From NCBI GenBank assembly GCA_947624525.1, contig CANQKT010000004.1, positions 1-49,908 of the forward strand: a stretch of DNA of 49,908 nucleotides, written 5' to 3'. The translations under genes and the position numbers were made by a program. Of this stretch, positions 45,733 through 49,908 are shown piece after piece (the stretch's first letter is position 1; each line of letters opens with the position of its first letter). This DNA is from an uncultured Clostridia bacterium. GTDB taxonomy: Bacteria > Bacillota > Clostridia > TANB77 > CAG-508. The notes under the pieces were generated by a model. The model saw only the letters and a list, made by a program, of their open reading frames with translations. It was not told where the DNA came from and did no database searches.

Positions 45733-47574
45733 TTATTTTGACATTACCAACAAATCCAAAATCTCAACTTCTTGCTCCAACTCTAAATCATGTACTTCTT
45801 CAATTTCATTTTTCATATATTCCTCAAAAGTTTTAAAAATTTTCTTGTATTCCTCACTAACGTGAAGTTTATCAGATATTCTCTCATTTTCACCAAGGAT
45901 TTTTAAAATCTCTTCTTTAGTATAAATACAATCAGAAATCCCCTTAACATCTGTAATTAAAAACTCACTTCTATCATGTTCTAAATCATTATCATTTTTA
46001 CTATTTTGCATCCTCTCATACAAAATCCAATTTTTCATTAAATTAACATATCTAGTCAAAACAATGCCCTTTCTAATGCCTGTATTATCATAATGTTCAC
46101 TATCTACATTTTTGAATTGAACCTCTTGTGAATTACTATATTGCTTACTATTCCTATCTTTATAAGAAACACTTAATTTCAACTTTTCTCCTTCAATTTC
46201 TTCCTTCAATCCAGTTCCACAAGTTGAAATACACTTTAATTTCAACAAAATAATTCCACCTTTAGTTTCACCGCTACTATTTGAACTAGATGGAAACAAA
46301 GTATTAACCTTCATTATAGTTCCATCTGCTACTTCCTTAGTATCTGTTCCATAAATATTATCTATTTCAAATAAATCAGATTCTAATTTTAACTCTAAAT
46401 CAAATACCAAAGGTGTCACCATATAATCAAAATCTTCACTCATTATTTTTTTAAACTCTTCTGAACTATGTACAGAATAATAATTTGCACCTTTTACATC
46501 TGATAAACACTCAATAACTTCTGTATTAAAATCAACTCCAACACCTATAAATGTAGTATAAATTTTATCCTTTGCATTTTTTTCAACATATTCAGTTAGA
46601 CCCTCTTTTGATGTTTTACCCAAATTAGGCATAGCATCAGTTATAACAATTATTCTATTTTCATATTCTTCATTATTTAACATTTCATCAGAAAATAATT
46701 CTGTTCCCTTTGTATATCCTGCCTCAAAGTTTGTTCCTCCTTGTGGCTGTATTTCTAAAATATGCTCCTTTATCTTTTCTACATCTGTTTCTTCTATTAA
46801 ATTAATTGGTTTAGCCAAATAACCTTCATCATCAAATAATACAATTCCCAATCTATCATCTGGCTTTAATTCATCAATTAATAAATTTAAAGACTCATTT
46901 GCAATTTGCATCTTACTTTTACCATCCTCATTTGTATTATTCGTTTTTCCATCATAGTAATAATCATAAAATCCAGATGACATAGAACCAGAAATATCCA
47001 TTACAACAACAATATTTAGTTTTTTTCTTTGAAAATCACTTTCCTTGATATTTGAGTTAAGTCCCACAGTCATATAATATTCCTCTATCCCTGATATTGG
47101 ATCTTTTGAAATAGCTGTTGAATATGATGGTGAAAATAATTCCTCAGATTTTTCTGATTTTCCTGTGTCAAAATAATAATCATAAAACAAGCCATTATAA
47201 GTAATATCTGTAGATATTGGTAAATAATTGTTTTTTATATTTTCTCTAAAATTATTAATATTTTTTGAACCTCCTACAGAAAAGCCTAAGGTTGATTCAC
47301 TAGTAGAAACACTATCATTTGCAATTCCAAAACTATTACTTTTGATCATACCACTAGTTCCAGAAGCAGAAATATTATTTAATATATCAGATTCGTATCC
47401 AGAAACTTCATATCCCCAGTCATCTTTCAATTTCCCTTTAATACTTCTTTTCCCCAAAATTAATTGATTCAATGTACCATTGTTATGTAACAATATAACA
47501 GCACATCCTCCACCTAAAATACATAGTATAATAATTATTACTACTATTCTTAAAATAATTTTTTTCTTTTTCAT
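45733..47574 (-). CDS. Membrane-anchored von Willebrand factor A domain protein
   Basis: 613 residues. One N-terminal helix (about 6-28) anchors it with the rest outside. The VWA domain covers about 185-375 with a complete MIDAS set: DISGSMS, the Thr in GGTNFEAG and the Asp in VITDAMPN. A beta-rich region and a C-terminal acidic helical segment (HDLELEQEVEILDLLV) follow. VWA domains bind proteins through a divalent metal. The target is unknown. It follows the sigma-factor gene by 143 bases on the same strand, so a functional link is likely. GGGGGAAGAA precedes the start. Confidence 0.85.
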   Translation of the reverse strand: MKKKKIILRIVVIIIILCILGGGCAVILLHNNGTLNQLILGKRSIKGKLKDDWGYEVSGYESDILNNISASGTSGMIKSNSFGIANDSVSTSESTLGFSVGGSKNINNFRENIKNNYLPISTDITYNGLFYDYYFDTGKSEKSEELFSPSYSTAISKDPISGIEEYYMTVGLNSNIKESDFQRKKLNIVVVMDISGSMSSGFYDYYYDGKTNNTNEDGKSKMQIANESLNLLIDELKPDDRLGIVLFDDEGYLAKPINLIEETDVEKIKEHILEIQPQGGTNFEAGYTKGTELFSDEMLNNEEYENRIIVITDAMPNLGKTSKEGLTEYVEKNAKDKIYTTFIGVGVDFNTEVIECLSDVKGANYYSVHSSEEFKKIMSEDFDYMVTPLVFDLELKLESDLFEIDNIYGTDTKEVADGTIMKVNTLFPSSSNSSGETKGGIILLKLKCISTCGTGLKEEIEGEKLKLSVSYKDRNSKQYSNSQEVQFKNVDSEHYDNTGIRKGIVLTRYVNLMKNWILYERMQNSKNDNDLEHDRSEFLITDVKGISDCIYTKEEILKILGENERISDKLHVSEEYKKIFKTFEEYMKNEIEEVHDLELEQEVEILDLLVMSK

Positions 47575-47623
47575 TTCTTCCCCCTTAAAATTTAAACATT
47601 TTTAATATGATATAACACAAATT

Positions 47624-47672
47624 AAAACATACCAAACTTATGTCGTTTTTGACACAAATTCAGTATGTTATA
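47624..47672 (-). promoter_or_regulatory. Imperfect inverted repeat before the VWA gene
   Basis: ACATAC and GTATGT are outer arms, and TGTC and GACA are inner arms around GTTTTT, in the 143-base gap between the sigma-factor and VWA genes. It may be an operator or an attenuator-like hairpin; there is no T-run. Confidence 0.35.
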
Positions 47673-47717
47673 TTTTTTGCAATATGCATTTTTTCGAAAC
47701 TTAATTTATGTCATCTA

Positions 47718-48701
47718 TTATTTAGATGACTTCTTTTTAAATTTTTGTTGGTATTTTTTGAAAAAAATTATAGAAATTATTATTAATACTAATCCTATAC
47801 TTAAAATAACTAATTGATTCTTGTCCTTCCATATCCTAGAAAAGCCTACATTTTCTACATTAGCATCAATTGTTGTATTTTCAACTATATTCTCCCCAAT
47901 TTCGTTAGGAGATGTGTTTCCCTCAGAAGAAGACACACTATCTTCTTTTTCTTTATCATTTTCTTTATATTCTTCATTTATATACACATTATCTTGATTA
48001 ATCTGATTACTATTTTCCACGTTTTTATCTTCCATACTTTCTTGCTGTGCATTATCAAAATTATTTTCCTCATTATCTACATCATTAGTTTGATTTTGAT
48101 TCATATATTGTTTTGATTTCCAAAATTCACCTCTTGCCAAAATAATTACAAATGCAGTAATTGCGCCAACTAAGCTTCCTACAGATATTCTTAATGAATT
48201 AATAGCATTATAATACTTCCACTGAACTGTTCCTATGGGAACATTCATAACTTGAGAAATTTTCTTAAAGGTAAAATTTGATAATACTTTTAATGATACT
48301 ATCTGTTTCTCATCCTCTTTTAGCCTATCTATAATTTTATTATAATATTCACTATCAATCACATTTTCTAGCTCGTTTGATGAAGAAGGTATTTCATATA
48401 TTTCATCTATACTTAAATTTGGTTTTGTTTTTCTAAAAAAAGCAAAACATTCATTTTTACTAACTGTAAACAACCAACTAGCTTCATTATTTGTTGGTAA
48501 CTTATCTACATCCAATTTGTAAATTTTAGTAAATATTTCATGAGATATGTCCTCTGAATCTTCTTTATTCTTTAGAATAGAATATGTAATTCCATAAACC
48601 AAATTATAATATTTTTCATAAAGATTATTATATGCATTCTGATTTTTGTTTCTTAACTCTCCAAATATTTGGTGTAATTCTTTTTTATTTATTTTTCCCA
48701 T
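47718..48701 (-). CDS. ECF-like sigma-70 family factor with C-terminal membrane segments
   Basis: 327 residues. Residues 1-165 are an ECF-type sigma factor: region 2 (YEKYYNLVYGITYSILKNKEDSEDISHEIF in part) and region 4 (EKQIVSLKVLSNFTFKKISQVMNVPIGTVQWKYYNAI in part). A helix at about 172-190, an acidic Asn/Glu/Ser-rich stretch of about 100 residues, a second helix at about 297-315 and a basic end follow. The sigma domain would be tethered to the membrane, with the acidic loop outside. It lies 12 bases downstream of nth and upstream of the VWA gene. AAGGTAGGTG precedes the start. An alternative is a non-sigma DNA-binding regulator of the same fold. Confidence 0.85.
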   Translation of the reverse strand: MGKINKKELHQIFGELRNKNQNAYNNLYEKYYNLVYGITYSILKNKEDSEDISHEIFTKIYKLDVDKLPTNNEASWLFTVSKNECFAFFRKTKPNLSIDEIYEIPSSSNELENVIDSEYYNKIIDRLKEDEKQIVSLKVLSNFTFKKISQVMNVPIGTVQWKYYNAINSLRISVGSLVGAITAFVIILARGEFWKSKQYMNQNQTNDVDNEENNFDNAQQESMEDKNVENSNQINQDNVYINEEYKENDKEKEDSVSSSEGNTSPNEIGENIVENTTIDANVENVGFSRIWKDKNQLVILSIGLVLIIISIIFFKKYQQKFKKKSSK

Positions 48702-48713
48702 AATACACCTACC

Positions 48714-49358
48714 TTATATTACTTTTTTATCACTACATCTATTTTTGCAATATTCATAAACCGGACATTTATCACACTTTGGATTTCTAGCAACACAAAT
48801 ATTTCTACCATGCCAAACCAATAGATGATTAACATCATAATAATATTCCTTAGGTATGACTTTTAACAAATCCATTTCAATTTTTTCTGGATCAGAATTT
48901 TTAGACAAACCAAGCTTATTTGATATTCTTTTTGCATGAGTATCAACAGCAATACCTTGTGGTAAATTAAATGCCTCTAGCATTATAACATTAGCACTTT
49001 TTCTTCCTACACCTGGCAATTTCATAAGTTCTTCCATAGTATTAGGAACTATACCATCATATTTATTCACTATCATTTCTGCAGTAGCTTTTATGTTTTT
49101 AGCCTTATTTTTATAGAAACCACATGGATGAATTATTTTTTCTAATTCACATAACTCCATATTACAGATTGCTTCTGGAGTTCCATAATTTTTAAACAGA
49201 TTTGGAGTGGTCTTATTGACTCTTTCATCTGTACACTGAGCAGAAAGCATAACTGCAACAACCATCTGAAATGGTGTTTCAAAATCCAAACTACATGTAG
49301 CATCTGGATAATATTCCTTTAAAATTTGTATAACTTTAATCACATCTGTTTTCTTCAT
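48714..49358 (-). CDS. nth: Endonuclease III
   Basis: DNA glycosylase/AP lyase for oxidised pyrimidines, 214 residues. The helix-hairpin-helix LPGVGRKSANV carries the catalytic Lys near residue 119, and the catalytic Asp is in AVDTHAKRI. The 4Fe-4S cluster Cys pattern CVARNPKCDKCPVYEYC fits C-x6-C-x2-C-x5-C with the first Cys in ICVARN. GGGGTGCATGTAA precedes the ATG. It is preceded 12 bases upstream by the deaminase gene and followed 12 bases on by the sigma-factor gene, indicating an operon. Confidence 0.97.
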   Translation of the reverse strand: MKKTDVIKVIQILKEYYPDATCSLDFETPFQMVVAVMLSAQCTDERVNKTTPNLFKNYGTPEAICNMELCELEKIIHPCGFYKNKAKNIKATAEMIVNKYDGIVPNTMEELMKLPGVGRKSANVIMLEAFNLPQGIAVDTHAKRISNKLGLSKNSDPEKIEMDLLKVIPKEYYYDVNHLLVWHGRNICVARNPKCDKCPVYEYCKNRCSDKKVI

Positions 49359-49370
49359 TTACATGCACCC

Positions 49371-49829
49371 CTAATAAATTTCCCCAGAATCTTCTTGATA
49401 TTTTTTCATTGTTTCAAAACACTCTTCTCTGTCTATTTGTTTAAGATAAAGCATATTATTATTACCTTTTATAAACTCATAGATATCATTGTCTCTAAAT
49501 CCAATATCAGCTGCATCATTTTTACTACATCCGAAATATACTTCCTTAATATTTGCCCAAATTATAGCAGATAAACACATTGGACATGGCTCACAAGAGG
49601 TATATAAAATACAACCAGATAAATCACTAGTATTTAATGCTTTACAGGCTTCACGAATTGCCACTATTTCTGCATGAGCTGTTGGATCCTTATCTTTTAA
49701 AACCTTATTATTTCCATTTGCAATAATATTACCTTCTTTATCAACTATTACAGCTCCAAAAGGACCTCCTTCTCTATTATCAATTCCATTATCCGCATTT
49801 TCTTTTGCCATTTTCATATATTTGTTCAT
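49371..49829 (-). CDS. guaD: Nucleoside/guanine deaminase (GuaD-like)
   Basis: Zinc-dependent CDA-superfamily deaminase of 152 residues. The zinc site is HAEIVAIREA (His and catalytic Glu) and CEPCPMC. The N-terminal GGPFGAVIVD, the DPTAHAE stretch, ILYTSCEPCPMCLSAI and DAADIGFRDN with a late IYEFI closely resemble Bacillus guanine deaminase rather than TadA. It would convert guanine to xanthine. The ATG at 49829 is chosen because GGAGGCAATT precedes it. First gene of a probable guaD-nth-sigma-VWA operon. Confidence 0.85.
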   Translation of the reverse strand: MNKYMKMAKENADNGIDNREGGPFGAVIVDKEGNIIANGNNKVLKDKDPTAHAEIVAIREACKALNTSDLSGCILYTSCEPCPMCLSAIIWANIKEVYFGCSKNDAADIGFRDNDIYEFIKGNNNMLYLKQIDREECFETMKKYQEDSGEIY

Positions 49830-49908
49830 AATTGCCTCCATTTCTTATTCATTATACAGGACATATTTTCTCATATATTATCATAACATTAGATAATTAT
49901 CAACCCGT

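Overview
The window is a chromosomal segment of a very AT-rich (by eye about 28 % GC), endospore-forming member of the Bacillota, most likely an anaerobic Clostridia lineage. The evidence is a GerA-type germinant receptor operon, the spore protease gpr, ytxC, a spoIVA remnant, Mini-RNase III, RbgA, ThyX instead of ThyA, and strong GGAGG-type ribosome binding sites. No phage, insertion sequence, rRNA operon or CRISPR array is visible. After the first 5.3 kb almost everything lies on the minus strand and is housekeeping.

Layout. 1-530: two genes that both lack their 5' ends meet head to head near position 245; one is the last fifth of spoIVA. 659-5334 (+): gerK operon (A, B, C and a small D-like membrane protein), with gerKB and gerKC each interrupted by a +1 frameshift. 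5383-16349 (-): rnr, secG, clpX, clpP, tig, a phosphoesterase, tsaD, an M50 protease, lysS. 16530-22944: recN (-), gpr (+), tRNA-Glu(CTC), mrnC, rbgA, ytxC and a pseudouridine synthase. 23056-24423: a membrane glycosyltransferase (+) and a rhodanese (-). 24543-31869 (-): an HD hydrolase with an unusual secD-secF pair, a TIGR04086 membrane protein, and queA-tgt followed by a WG-repeat protein. 32262-43983 (-): ileS, ftsH, a class A PBP with a PASTA domain and poly-Asn tail, dprA, folD, dxs. 44107-49829: a small beta-rich protein (+), a double-domain ThyX, a VWA membrane protein, a membrane-tethered ECF-like sigma factor, nth and a guanine-deaminase-like gene.

Main discovery. I checked every CGG trinucleotide on the coding strand of the genes. 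CGG occurs as an in-frame codon only three times in the window. Each of the three sits exactly where a conserved gene (gerKB, gerKC, queA) needs a +1 shift to restore its reading frame, and each has the form NNN-C-GGN, so that skipping the C gives a glycine codon. The other dozens of CGG trinucleotides straddle two codons, and CGA, CGC and CGT are used normally. The simplest reading is that CGG is an unassigned or untranslatable codon in this organism and that the ribosome passes it by +1 frameshifting or quadruplet decoding. A family of intact genes would then be misread as pseudogenes.

Secondary points: several genes have a hairpin between the Shine-Dalgarno and the start codon (clpX, tsaD, dprA, perhaps gerKC); an intergenic palindromic motif related to GTTACARTTYWGGYAC recurs; SecD/SecF lack conserved proton-relay elements; ThyX is a fused pseudo-dimer with its active-site motif split between halves; a sigma factor carries two membrane segments next to a VWA protein.
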